A stretch of 34,274 nucleotides of DNA from Betaproteobacteria bacterium (GTDB taxonomy: Bacteria > Pseudomonadota > Gammaproteobacteria > Burkholderiales > SG8-39): positions 1 to 34,274 of the forward strand of contig SHXL01000004.1 in assembly GCA_009693345.1 (NCBI GenBank), given 5' to 3'. The position numbers were made by a program, and so were the translations under genes. Positions within the stretch are counted from its first letter, which is position 1; each line of letters begins with the position of its first letter. The notes under the pieces were generated by a model. The model had not been told where the DNA came from. It saw only the letters and a program-made list of their open reading frames with translations, and did no database searches. Below are positions 8,499-18,221 of this stretch, in pieces.

Positions 8499-10188
8499 AG
8501 TCTTCCCACGCGAGGCGGCGGGTGTGGATTTGCGCGAGCTCCTCGCGGTGGCCGATCGACACCAGCGTGGTAGCAGGCAGTTTCTCTTTCAATAGCCGAT
8601 AAAGCGCCGCCTGCGCGTCATCGGGCAGTGCCGCGGTGGGCTCGTCCATGAACAGCCAGTCGGGGCGGTTGATGAGCGCACGCGCGATCGCGAGGCGCTG
8701 CTGCTCGCCGCCGGAGAGCAGCTGCGCCCAGTTTTCGTCGCGCGCAAGGTCACCCGCAACGTGCGCGAGGCCGACCGCGGCGAGCGCCTCGCGCACCGCG
8801 TCGTCTGAAATCCCCACCTCGACCGCGGGATAGCAGGTGGCGTACTTGAGCGTGCCGATCGGCAGGTAAGGCCGCTGCGGCAGGAAGAGGAGCGTCGCCC
8901 CCTTCGGCAGCGAGATCTTCCCCTTCCAGTACGGCCAGATGCCCGCGATGGCGCGAAACAGCGTGCTCTTGCCCGCGCCGGAGGGCCCGGTGACGAGCAC
9001 CGACTCGCCCTGCTTCAGCAGCAGCGTGGTTTTCGCGAGCAGCGGCTTGCCCTGCGGCAGCGTGAGTTCCAGCGCCTCCAGTGCAAGCACCGCTGGCGCG
9101 CCCTCCATGCGGTCGCCGTCGAGGCGGTCGGCCTCTACGCGCGCATGCTCGAGCGCCTCGGCAAATCCGGTCAAGCGATCGACGGTGGCCTTCCAGTTGG
9201 CGAAGCTGCCGTAGGCGTTGATGAACCAGGACAGCGCGCCCTGCACCTGGCCGAAGGCGGACGCGATCTGGAAAATTCCGCCGAGCGGCATTGCGCCGGA
9301 AAAAAAGCGCGGCGAGGCGACCACGAACGGAAAGATGATCGCCACCTGGCCGTAGAACGACTGGAACCAGCCGAGCTGCTTCTGCTTCAGCATCTTGGTC
9401 CACCAGATCGAGATCACGTCGGCGAAGCGGCCGCGGAAATTCGCCAGTTCCCCCGGCTCGCCGCGGTACAGCGCCACGCCTTCGGCGTTCTCGCGCAGCC
9501 GCACCAGCGCGAAGCGAAAGTTCGCTTCAAAACGCTGCTGCTCGAAACCGATGCCGATCAGCGGGCGGCCGATCCAATGCGTAATCCAGGTGCCGGCGAT
9601 GGCGTAGAAGAGCGCCACCCACACCATATAGCCCGGTATCTCGATGCCGAAGAACGACGCCGCGCCCGAGATCGACCACAGGATGCCGACGAAGGACACC
9701 AGCGTCACCACCGCGGACAGCAGGCCCAGCGCGAGCGACAGCGTCAGGTCGACGAAGATGTTGAGGTCATCGGCGATCCGCTGGTCGGGGTTGTCCGTGC
9801 CCCGGTCAAGCAGCTGCAGGCGATAGTAGGCGCGGTCGCGCAACCAATCCGCGAGGTAGCGCTCGGTCATCCAGGTGCGCCACTCGATCATCAGCATCTG
9901 CTGGAAGTACTGCCGGTAGACGGCGTTGACGATGTAGACCACGGCGAGCAGCGTGAAGGTGCCGAGCTGGCGGAAGAATTCGGCCTGGTCCTTCGACTCG
10001 AAGGTGTTGTAGAACTCGCGGTTCCAGGTGTTGAACTGCACTTCCAGCCACACCCCGAGGAGCGCGAGCCCGACCACCGTGGCGAGCAGGATCAGGCCGA
10101 CGGAGCGCTTTTCCGATACCCAATAGGGCTTGGTCAGCGCCCATAGCTTGGGGAAAAAGGCGGCGCCGAAGAATCGCTTCTTTTGCAT
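8485..10188 (-). CDS. ABC transporter, fused permease and ATPase, YddA / SbmA-BacA type
   Basis: 567 residues, a half-transporter with the membrane domain first and the ATPase second. The N-terminal region FFPKLWALTKPYW and WNREFYNTFESKDQAEF is characteristic of the SbmA/BacA-YddA membrane domain; hydrophobic helices lie at about 28-45, 75-92, 150-175 and 190-210. The ATPase has Walker A VTGPSGAGKST (about 397), signature LSGGEQQ (about 491) and Walker B WLFMDEPTAA. Proposed substrates for the group include peptides, vitamin B12 and lipids; none is deducible here. The start ATG 10188 has GAGGT upstream. It is monocistronic. Confidence 0.92.
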   Translation of the reverse strand: MQKKRFFGAAFFPKLWALTKPYWVSEKRSVGLILLATVVGLALLGVWLEVQFNTWNREFYNTFESKDQAEFFRQLGTFTLLAVVYIVNAVYRQYFQQMLMIEWRTWMTERYLADWLRDRAYYRLQLLDRGTDNPDQRIADDLNIFVDLTLSLALGLLSAVVTLVSFVGILWSISGAASFFGIEIPGYMVWVALFYAIAGTWITHWIGRPLIGIGFEQQRFEANFRFALVRLRENAEGVALYRGEPGELANFRGRFADVISIWWTKMLKQKQLGWFQSFYGQVAIIFPFVVASPRFFSGAMPLGGIFQIASAFGQVQGALSWFINAYGSFANWKATVDRLTGFAEALEHARVEADRLDGDRMEGAPAVLALEALELTLPQGKPLLAKTTLLLKQGESVLVTGPSGAGKSTLFRAIAGIWPYWKGKISLPKGATLLFLPQRPYLPIGTLKYATCYPAVEVGISDDAVREALAAVGLAHVAGDLARDENWAQLLSGGEQQRLAIARALINRPDWLFMDEPTAALPDDAQAALYRLLKEKLPATTLVSIGHREELAQIHTRRLAWEDFSRG

Positions 10189-10227
10189 GGGGTTACCTCA
10201 GGCTGCGTTGCTCTATTCCGCGGGCAG

Positions 10228-10257
10228 TTTACAGAACGCACCGCGCGGGGTGAGAAT
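10228..10257 (+). promoter_or_regulatory. Candidate promoter ending next to the esterase start
   Basis: TTTACA (10228-10233), 18-nt spacer, GAGAAT (10252-10257), then six nt to the ATG at 10264. No Shine-Dalgarno is present, consistent with a leaderless or nearly leaderless message. Confidence 0.45.
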
Positions 10258-10263
10258 GGCTTC

Positions 10264-10926
10264 ATGCAGCAGGTCTACCGCTTCGGCCCCGCCCCGAAGC
10301 AACCAGCCAGACATTTATTCGTATTCCTGCATGCAAGCGGCACCGACGCGCGCTCGATGATCCCCGCGGCCTTCAAATATCAGGGACGTTTCCCGAGCGC
10401 GGCACTCGTGGTTCCAAGCGGTTTTTCCTTTTATCGAAAAACCCCTGAAAGCAAGCAATGGTTTTCCACCTGCGGCCTGACCGACGAGAACCGCATGGCG
10501 CGCATTTCCGCGATCCTGCCGCGCATCGAGCAACTGGTGCGGCGCGAGCAGACCAACCATGGCGTACCGCGCGAGCGCACCGTCCTCATCGGCTACTCGC
10601 AGGGCGGCACCGTCGCCCTCGAAGCCGCGAAGGCCTTCCCCGAACTCGCGGGTGCGGTGGTCGCCTACTCCGCCCGCTTCGCGCAACTGCCGAAAACCGG
10701 CACGCGTATGGACTCGCGCATTCACCTGGTGCACGGCGGCTACGACTCCGTCGTCTCGCGCGTCTACGCCGAGCGCGCCGCCCGCGCCCTCGCCGGCCTC
10801 CACGTTCCCGTCACCCTCGACATCATCGAAGACCTCGGCCACGCCCTCACCCACGAGGCCATCTGCCGCGGCTCCCTCCGCCTCCTGCAAGGCATCTACG
10901 AGCGCCGCCGCGCAACGCTGCACTAG
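10264..10926 (+). CDS. Carboxylesterase/phospholipase-like hydrolase (Abhydrolase_2, YpfH-like)
   Basis: 220 residues. Cytoplasmic serine esterase fold: HLFVFLHASGTDARSM (oxyanion strand-turn), nucleophile elbow LIGYSQGGTVALEAA, acid in HLVHGGYDSVVS and His in EDLGHALTHEA. Length and motif spacing match the YpfH-like branch of the Abhydrolase_2 family. The start at ATG 10264 is chosen over the 27-residue extension because homology begins at about VYRFGPAPK. It is divergent from the ABC transporter. The 3' end is unusually pyrimidine-rich on the coding strand. The substrate is unknown. Confidence 0.87.
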   Translation: MQQVYRFGPAPKQPARHLFVFLHASGTDARSMIPAAFKYQGRFPSAALVVPSGFSFYRKTPESKQWFSTCGLTDENRMARISAILPRIEQLVRREQTNHGVPRERTVLIGYSQGGTVALEAAKAFPELAGAVVAYSARFAQLPKTGTRMDSRIHLVHGGYDSVVSRVYAERAARALAGLHVPVTLDIIEDLGHALTHEAICRGSLRLLQGIYERRRATLH

Positions 10927-10950
10927 CGCGGCCTCTCGAAGGGGAAATTG

Positions 10951-10981
10951 GGTCAGAGTGAATTCCATTGTCACTCTGACC
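10951..10981. repeat. REP-like hairpin
   Basis: GGTCAGAGTGA (10951-10961), a 9-nt loop, then the exact reverse complement TCACTCTGACC (10971-10981). The 11-bp stem has no T-run, so it is not a textbook terminator. The GGGTCAGAGT wording resembles REP elements tied to RAYT transposases in proteobacteria; that link is from memory. Confidence 0.6.
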
Positions 10982-11019
10982 ATATTTGTCAGTTGAACTG
11001 AAAAATCTAAAAGGTCGAG

Positions 11020-11205
11020 ATGCAAATCACAATCAAGCACGAAAGAGAAGACGACGGGCGCTGGTTGGCGGAAGTGCTTGAGATTCCGGGAGTGCTCGCG
11101 TATGGCGCCACGGCCCGGAAGGCCATGTCGAGGGCCGAAGTTTTGGCCGTACACGTGCTGACCGAGCAACTGGAACACAACGAAATCGGACCTCAGTCCA
11201 GCTGA
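11020..11205 (+). CDS. HicB-like (UPF0150/DUF1902) small protein
   Basis: 61 residues. MQITIKHEREDDGRWLAEVLEIPGVLAYGATARKAMSRAEVLA has the HicB partial RNase-H-like pattern: a beta-hairpin with DDGRWLAEV, the 'PGVLAYGAT' turn, then a helix. HicB proteins are usually antitoxins for HicA RNases, but no HicA (small protein with a central His) is next to it. It lacks a C-terminal DNA-binding domain. Upstream lies a short AT-rich stretch and the REP-like hairpin, and another tiny antitoxin-like gene follows after 16 nt. AAAGG about 10 nt upstream is the likely ribosome site. Confidence 0.75.
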   Translation: MQITIKHEREDDGRWLAEVLEIPGVLAYGATARKAMSRAEVLAVHVLTEQLEHNEIGPQSS

Positions 11206-11221
11206 TACGGAGGGATCATTG

Positions 11222-11398
11222 ATGTCCAGCGCGAAAGAAGAGCTCAGCCGCCTGATCCAGGGTCAGCCAGAAGACAGTTCACGCGAGGAAATCGTGCGCG
11301 AACTTGCCTTTCACGTCATGGTCGAACGCGGCCTCGCCGACTCGGACGCGAAACGCACGATCTCGAACGACGAGATGGGGCGGCGCATCTGGTCATAG
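11222..11398 (+). CDS. Small antitoxin-like protein (58 aa, missed by the ORF track)
   Basis: Reads MSSAKEELSRLIQGQPED followed by SSREEIVRELAFHVMVERGL and ends DEMGRRIWS. An Shine-Dalgarno GGAGG lies eight nt before ATG 11222. The pattern 'LPxD.S.EEI..EL.F...VERGL.D...GR.IS.EE...R' is that of short antitoxin-like proteins found beside RelE/ParE or PIN toxins. None is present: the gene is followed at once by the convergent acetoacetyl-CoA synthetase. Together with the HicB-like gene it forms a two-gene unit of antitoxin-like proteins without toxin. Coding status is likely, function uncertain. Confidence 0.65.
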   Translation: MSSAKEELSRLIQGQPEDSSREEIVRELAFHVMVERGLADSDAKRTISNDEMGRRIWS

Positions 11399-11402
11399 CG
11401 GG

Positions 11403-13442
11403 TCAGGCAGCTAAAGCGGGAATATTTCTAAAAAGATCTAGCGCTTCTGGATTCGCGAGCGCATCGGTGTTGCCAACGGGCATGCCATTCACGACGGCCT
11501 TCACCGTAAGTTCGACCACCTTGCCGTTCTTGGTGCGCGGAATGTCGGGCACTTGGATGATTTTCGCGGGGACGTGGCGCGGGGTGGTGTTGTCGCGAAT
11601 CCGCTTCTCGATACGTTCGAGCAAAGACGCATTGAGAGTAAATCCCGGGCGCAGGCGCACGAAGAGGATCACGCGGGTGTCGGTGGGATTGTCGGGCGGC
11701 CAGAGCTGGCCGATGGCGACGGACTCTTCGACTTCGTCGATTTTCTCGACCTGGCGGTAGATTTCGGCAGTGCCGATGCGCACGCCGCCGGGGTTGAGGG
11801 TCGCGTCAGACCTCCCGTAAATGATCATGGTGCCGCGCTCGGTGAGCTCGCACCAGTCGCCGTGGGTCCAGACGTCGGGGAATTTGTCGTAGTAGGCGCT
11901 GCGGTATTTCTCGCCGCCCTTGTCGTTCCAGAAGCCAAGGGGCATGGAGGGGACGGGCTTGGTGCAGACGAGCTCGCCCTTCTGCCCGATGACGGGTTCG
12001 CCGGCTTCGTTGAACACCTGCACCGCCATGCCGAGCGAGCGGCACTGCAGCTCGCCACGGTACACCGGCAGGATCGGATTGGCGTCGGCGAAGGCCGCCA
12101 TGATGTCGGTGCCGCCCGAGATCGAGGACAGGCACACGTCCTTCTTTACTTTCGAGTAGACGTAGTCGTAGCTCTCGGCCACCAGCGGCGAGCCGGTGGA
12201 GATGATCATGCGCACCTGCGCCAGCTTGTGCGTCTCGATCGGCGCGAGGCCGCGCTTTTCCAGCGAGTCGATGAACTTCGCAGAGGTGCCGAAATGGCTG
12301 AAGCGCTCCTCGTCGGCGTAATCGAAGAGGATCTGCCCGCCGCGCTCGAACGGCGAGCCGTCGTAGAGCATCACCGTGGCTTCGGCGCACAGCCCGTGGA
12401 AGAGCAGGTTCCACATCACCCAGTTGGTGGTGCAGTAATAGAACATCCGGTCGCCCGGGCGCACGTCGAACTGCAGCTTGTACATCTTCAGGCTCTGCAG
12501 CAGCGCGCCGCCGACGCCGTGTACGATGCACTTGGGCACGCCGGTGGTGCCGGAGCTGAAGAGAATGTAGGCAGGGTGCTCGAACGGCAGCTGCGCGTAC
12601 TCGATCTCCTTGGGAGAGAACTTGCGCAGCCATTCATCCAGCAGCACCGCTTTCGGGATGTGCGAGACGTCGGGCCTGGCGTGCAGGTTCGGCACCACCA
12701 CGATCTTTCGCAGCGTGGGCAGCCCTTCGGCGATCTCGGCGACCCGATCGAGCACGTCGAAATCGCGCCCGCCATAGCGGTAGCCGTCGGCGACGAACAG
12801 GATCTTCGGTTCGATCTGGCCGAAGCGGTCGAGCACGCCGCTGGTGCCGAAGTCCGGCGAGCAGGACGACCACACGATGCCGTTGGACAGCGCGGCCAGT
12901 GCAAGCATCCCTGTTTCCGGCATATTCGGAATGATCGCGGCCGCGCGATCGCCCGGGCGCAGGCCCAGTTGCGCCATCGCCTGCGCCGCGCGCGATACGT
13001 CGCTCGTGAGGTTCGAATAGCTGACGCGCCGCTGGAAGCCGCGCTCGTCCCAGAACACGAAGGCGTCGCCCTGGTCGCCGCGCCGCAGCAGGTTCTCGGC
13101 GAAATTGAGGCGCGCGTCGGGAAACCATTTCGCGCCCGGCATCTTGTCGCCGTCCACCAGCACCGTGGACCCCTTTTTCGAGGCGATCACGCCGCAGAAG
13201 TCCCAGACTTCGCTCCAGAACTCCCCCGGGTGATCCACCGTCCACTGGTAGAAATCCGCGTAGCCGGGCTTCTCGAGGTGGTACTTGCGCACGATTTGGC
13301 GCTGGAACTGCGTCATTTGCGCACTCTCGACGGCCTGCGCGGAGGGCGACCAAACAGGCGCGACGCCGGCGGCCTTCTTGGCGGCCCTTGGCTTTGCGTT
13401 CGCCGGTGCCTTTGCCTTTGCCGGTGCTTTGGGCTTGGTCAT
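11403..13442 (-). CDS. Acetoacetyl-CoA synthetase
   Basis: 679 residues. Activates acetoacetate with ATP and CoA to acetoacetyl-CoA, in the cytoplasm. ANL-superfamily motifs: ILFSSGTTGVPKCIVHG (P-loop-like A3), STGSPL, YGRSDATLNPGGVRIGTAEIYR and the C-terminal catalytic-Lys context PRTKNGKVVE. The opening FYQWTVDHPGEFWSEVWDF is typical of this enzyme rather than of acetyl-CoA synthetase. The first about 26 residues are a Lys/Ala/Pro-rich low-complexity leader (PKAPAKAKAPANAKPRAAKKA) outside the family core. The start ATG 13442 has GATAAT six nt upstream and no Shine-Dalgarno; the ORF-track extension lies in the methyltransferase. Confidence 0.94.
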   Translation of the reverse strand: MTKPKAPAKAKAPANAKPRAAKKAAGVAPVWSPSAQAVESAQMTQFQRQIVRKYHLEKPGYADFYQWTVDHPGEFWSEVWDFCGVIASKKGSTVLVDGDKMPGAKWFPDARLNFAENLLRRGDQGDAFVFWDERGFQRRVSYSNLTSDVSRAAQAMAQLGLRPGDRAAAIIPNMPETGMLALAALSNGIVWSSCSPDFGTSGVLDRFGQIEPKILFVADGYRYGGRDFDVLDRVAEIAEGLPTLRKIVVVPNLHARPDVSHIPKAVLLDEWLRKFSPKEIEYAQLPFEHPAYILFSSGTTGVPKCIVHGVGGALLQSLKMYKLQFDVRPGDRMFYYCTTNWVMWNLLFHGLCAEATVMLYDGSPFERGGQILFDYADEERFSHFGTSAKFIDSLEKRGLAPIETHKLAQVRMIISTGSPLVAESYDYVYSKVKKDVCLSSISGGTDIMAAFADANPILPVYRGELQCRSLGMAVQVFNEAGEPVIGQKGELVCTKPVPSMPLGFWNDKGGEKYRSAYYDKFPDVWTHGDWCELTERGTMIIYGRSDATLNPGGVRIGTAEIYRQVEKIDEVEESVAIGQLWPPDNPTDTRVILFVRLRPGFTLNASLLERIEKRIRDNTTPRHVPAKIIQVPDIPRTKNGKVVELTVKAVVNGMPVGNTDALANPEALDLFRNIPALAA

Positions 13443-13449
13443 GGCGACA

Positions 13450-14053
13450 TTATCGCCGACGCCAGACGCTCGCCAGCCAGGGTTGCTGTTCGCGCGGCAG
13501 GCCCGGCGGGCGGTAGTAGTGCTCGAGCTCGTCGAAGCCCGCCGCCGCGAGGTACCCGCGCCAGGCCTCCAGGTCATGGTAGGCGCCATAGCGCCCGCGA
13601 TTCCAGCCCTCCTTGTTGGTGCCACGCGGATTGGAGCTGAACAGCACGCCGCCCGGCTTGAGCGACGCGTGCAACTCGCGCAGTACGCGCGGCAGCTCGC
13701 GGCCGGGGACGTGGAATAGCGACGCATTGGCGAACACGCCGTCGAAGCGCGACGGCAGCAGATCGAGCGCAAGGAAATCCTGCTCCAGGACCTCGCAGCC
13801 GCTGTATTCGCGCGCCATGGCGGCAAAGCGGGCCGAGCCTTCCAGGCCCACCGCCTCATGGCCCAGATCCTTGAACACTTTCAGATCGCGTCCAGGGCCG
13901 CAGCCAAAATCGAGGATGGTGAAAGGGGATGCGCCTTCGATGTGCTTCAGCAGCGCAGTCGTGTTCTGGCTGACGTCGTGATCCCGCGTCCCCTGCCAGA
14001 AATCCTCCGCCCGGCTGTCGTAATGCTGCAGCGTGCGCCGGGAAATCTCCTCG

Positions 14054-14061
<8 letters not shown>
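13450..14061 (-). CDS. Class I SAM-dependent methyltransferase
   Basis: 203 residues. Motif I ILDFGCGPGRDL (about 49-60) binds S-adenosylmethionine; motif II acidic residue in GLEGS; LPSRFDGVFANASLFHVP and ELHASLKPGGVLFSSNPRG are the post-I and later motifs of the Methyltransf_11/25 type. The acceptor is unknown. ATG 14061 overlaps the end of aspA by eight nt (ATGCCTGA), so translation is probably coupled. Seven nt separate it from the acetoacetyl-CoA synthetase start. Confidence 0.88.
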
Positions 14062-15484
<1,423 letters not shown>

Positions 15485-15496
15485 ACTGTCTCCTGC

Positions 15497-17197
15497 ATGA
15501 ATTCTATTCCTGCCCTGGCACTTGGCGTCGCGCTGCTGCTTTTCTTTCCCTCCGCTCCTGGCGAGGAAAGCCGGGCGGCACATGCAAGGCAATTCATGAT
15601 CGCCACCGCCAATCCGCACGCCTCGCAGGCCGGGCTGGAGATGCTGCGCGCTGGCGGCAGCGCGCTCGACGCCGCGATCGCCGCCCAGCTCGTGCTCAAC
15701 CTAACCGAACCGCAATCTTCGGGCATCGGCGGGGGCGCGTTCATCCTGCACTGGGACGAGACCGCGCGGCGCGTGTCGGCCTACGACGGCCGCGAGACGG
15801 CGCCCGCCGCAGCGCGTGCCGACCGGTTCCTTCAGCCCGATGGCAAGCCGATGCCCATCGGCGAGGCGATCAACTCGGGAAGATCGGTCGGCGTGCCGGG
15901 CCTGCTGCGCGTGTTGCGCCTCGCGCACGGGAAACACGGCCGCCTGGCGTGGGCAAGGCTGTTCGAACCCGCGATCCGCCTCGCCGAGGACGGTTTCCGG
16001 GTCTCGCCGCGGCTGCACGCGCTGATCGAGTCCGACCCAATACTGCGCATCAATGCCGCCACCCGCGCGTATTTCCATCTGCCGGACGGCAGTCCCCTGC
16101 CGGTCGGCTACCGGCTGAGGAATCCTCCGTTCGCCGCGCTGCTGCGCCAGATCGTGTTGCAGGGTCCGGATGCGTTTTACCTCGGAGCCGTCGCGCGCGA
16201 CATGGTCGCCGCAGTCGCCGCGCATCCTCGCCCCGGGGACCTCACCGAGCAGGACCTAGCCGCCTACCGCGCGGTGGAGCGGGAGCCAATCTGCGGCGGC
16301 TATCGCGGCTACCGGATCTGCGGCATGCCGCCGCCGTCATCGGGGGGCATCGGCGTGCTCGCGATCCTCGGCGTGCTGGAGCGCTTCCCGCTCGCCGGGC
16401 TGCGCCCGGGATCGAGCGGCGCGGCGCACCTGTTCACCGAAGCCGGGCGGCTCGCCTACGCGGACCGCGACCACTACGTCGGCGACCCGGATTTCGTACG
16501 CGTCCCGGCGGCCGGACTGATCGATCCGGAATACCTGCGCGGGCGCGCGCAGCTGGTGAACCCCAGGCGAAGCATGGTCCGCGCTTTGCCGGGTGCTCCA
16601 GCCGGGGCGCGCGCCGCGATGGGCGCCGACGCCACCGTGGAGGCCGCCGGCACCAGCCACATCTCGGTGGTGGACGCGTGGGGCAACGCCATCGCGATGA
16701 CCACCACCATCGAATCGCCGTTCGGCAGCCGTATTCTGGTCCGCGGCTTCCTGCTCAACAACGAACTCACCGATTTTTCGCCGCTCCCGGATGAAGGCGG
16801 CAAGCTGGCCGCCAACCGCGTCGAACCGGGCAAGCGCCCGCGCAGCACGATGTCGCCGACCTTCGTCTTTGCCCCGGGTGGTGCATTCTTGATGACCGTA
16901 GGATCCCCGGGCGGCAGCGCGATCATCAACTATGTCGCCAAGACCCTGGTCGGCGTGCTGGATTGGAACCTCGACATCCAGCAGGCGATCGCCGCACCGA
17001 ACATGGGCAGCCGCAACCGGGAAACGGAGCTCGAAAAAGGCACGGCTCTGGAGAATATTGCGGCCGCACTGCGCGCTCTCGGGCACCCCGTGGAGGCAGT
17101 GGAACTGAACAGCGGCCTGCACGGGATCGTGCGCACCCCGCAGGGGCTGGCCGGGGGTGCAGACCCGCGCCGCGAGGGCGTCGCAATGGGTGAATAG
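15497..17197 (+). CDS. ggt: Gamma-glutamyltransferase, exported
   Basis: 566 residues. Hydrolyses or transfers the gamma-glutamyl group of glutathione and related peptides. An N-terminal signal peptide is likely (MNSIPALALGVALLLFFPSAPG), so it acts in the periplasm. Family regions: ATANPHASQAGLEMLRAGGSALDAAIAAQLVLNLTEPQSSGIGGGAF, and the autoprocessing site where Thr at about 386 (AAGTSHISVVDAWGNAIAMT) becomes the N-terminal nucleophile of the small subunit, then MSPTFVF and GSPGGSAIINYV. ATG 15497 lacks a Shine-Dalgarno and lies 12 bp from the divergent aspA start. gltIJKL follows, which would take up the released glutamate. Confidence 0.93.
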   Translation: MNSIPALALGVALLLFFPSAPGEESRAAHARQFMIATANPHASQAGLEMLRAGGSALDAAIAAQLVLNLTEPQSSGIGGGAFILHWDETARRVSAYDGRETAPAAARADRFLQPDGKPMPIGEAINSGRSVGVPGLLRVLRLAHGKHGRLAWARLFEPAIRLAEDGFRVSPRLHALIESDPILRINAATRAYFHLPDGSPLPVGYRLRNPPFAALLRQIVLQGPDAFYLGAVARDMVAAVAAHPRPGDLTEQDLAAYRAVEREPICGGYRGYRICGMPPPSSGGIGVLAILGVLERFPLAGLRPGSSGAAHLFTEAGRLAYADRDHYVGDPDFVRVPAAGLIDPEYLRGRAQLVNPRRSMVRALPGAPAGARAAMGADATVEAAGTSHISVVDAWGNAIAMTTTIESPFGSRILVRGFLLNNELTDFSPLPDEGGKLAANRVEPGKRPRSTMSPTFVFAPGGAFLMTVGSPGGSAIINYVAKTLVGVLDWNLDIQQAIAAPNMGSRNRETELEKGTALENIAAALRALGHPVEAVELNSGLHGIVRTPQGLAGGADPRREGVAMGE

Positions 17198-17198
17198 C

Positions 17199-17227
17199 TA
17201 GGCAAGTCCGGGAGGGTTCATTAGAAT
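17199..17227 (+). promoter_or_regulatory. Candidate promoter of gltIJKL
   Basis: TAGGCA (17199-17204), 17-nt spacer, TAGAAT (17222-17227). It begins 2 nt after the ggt stop and leaves about a 20-nt leader with GGGAGG before gltI. Confidence 0.5.
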
Positions 17228-17254
17228 TCAATCCTGCTCAACAGGGAGGCTTCA

Positions 17255-18154
17255 ATGAAACGGATCGCAATCACGGCACTTTCACTCGTCGCGCTGATCA
17301 GCTTCGGCGCCGCCGCGCAGGAAGGCACGCTGAAGAAAGTCAAGGACAGCGCCAGCATCACCATCGGCCACCGCGACGCCTCGCTGCCCTTGTCCTATTA
17401 CGACGACAAGCAGCAGCCCATCGGCTACGCCATGGACCTGTGCGTGAAGATCGTCGATGCGGTGAAGGCTGAACTGAAGCTGCCGAAAATCGACGTTAAG
17501 TACCAGCTGGTCACTTCGGCCAACCGCATCCCGCTGATGGCAAACGGCACCATCGACCTGGAGTGCGGCTCGACCACCAACAACATCCCGCGCCAGGAAC
17601 AGGTGTGGTTCACGATCACGCATTTCGTCACCGCCAACCGCTGGGCATCGAAGAAGTCCTCGAACCTGAAGTCCCTCGCGGATCTTAAGGGCAAGACCAT
17701 CGTCTCGACGGCGGGTTCGACCAACATCAAGCAGATCACCGAAATCAACGCTGCGCAGAATCTTGGCATGAACATCATCTCGGCCAACGGCCACCCGGAA
17801 GCCTTCCAGATGGTGGAGACGGGGCGCGCGGTGGCGTTCGTGATGGACGACATCATCCTCGCAGGCCTTGCGGCCCAGTCGCGCGCGCCCGCCGATTACG
17901 AGATTTCGTCCGTGGCGCTGTCGGTCGAACCCTACGGCGTCATGCTGCGCAAGGACGACAAAGCGTTCAAGGCAGTGGTGGACGCCGCCATGACCCGGAT
18001 CTACAAGTCCGGAGAAATCAACGCCATCTACTCGAAGTGGTTCGAGAAGCCGGTTCCGCCCAAGGGCGTGAACATGAATCTGCCGATGACGGCGGCGTTC
18101 AAGAAGGTCGTCGCCAATCCCACCTCCTCGGGCGATCCAAAGGTCTACGAATAA
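17255..18154 (+). CDS. gltI: Glutamate/aspartate ABC transporter substrate-binding protein
   Basis: 299 residues. Periplasmic amino-acid-binding protein (SBP_bac_3). Signal peptide MKRIAITALSLVALISFGAAAQ. The binding-site pattern fits GltI: ITIGHRDASLPLSYYDDKQQPIGYAMDLC, ANRIPLMANGTIDLECGSTTNN with the Arg/Thr ligands, and VAFVMDDI. GGGAGG lies six nt before ATG 17255. It is first in gltIJKL and separated from gltJ by a strong hairpin, which should raise its output over the membrane genes. It probably binds glutamate and aspartate; the exact preference is not readable here. Confidence 0.93.
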   Translation: MKRIAITALSLVALISFGAAAQEGTLKKVKDSASITIGHRDASLPLSYYDDKQQPIGYAMDLCVKIVDAVKAELKLPKIDVKYQLVTSANRIPLMANGTIDLECGSTTNNIPRQEQVWFTITHFVTANRWASKKSSNLKSLADLKGKTIVSTAGSTNIKQITEINAAQNLGMNIISANGHPEAFQMVETGRAVAFVMDDIILAGLAAQSRAPADYEISSVALSVEPYGVMLRKDDKAFKAVVDAAMTRIYKSGEINAIYSKWFEKPVPPKGVNMNLPMTAAFKKVVANPTSSGDPKVYE

Positions 18155-18170
18155 GCTGACTCGGCTAACT

Positions 18171-18197
18171 AACGGGGAACTCAGGTTCCCCGTTTTT
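18171..18197 (+). terminator. Terminator/attenuator between gltI and gltJ
   Basis: AACGGGGAAC, loop TCAG, GTTCCCCGTT: a 10-bp perfect stem followed by a T-run (CGTTTTTC). It lies 17 nt after the gltI stop and 25 nt before the gltJ GTG. Partial termination would set excess binding protein over permease. Confidence 0.85.
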
Positions 18198-18221
18198 CGT
18201 TGAGCACGGGTTGAGTTTCAC

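Noticed and set aside
11553-13640. 695-aa plus-strand ORF
   Set aside because: Shadow of acetoacetyl-CoA synthetase; composition rich in Arg/Asp/Val/His with no motifs.
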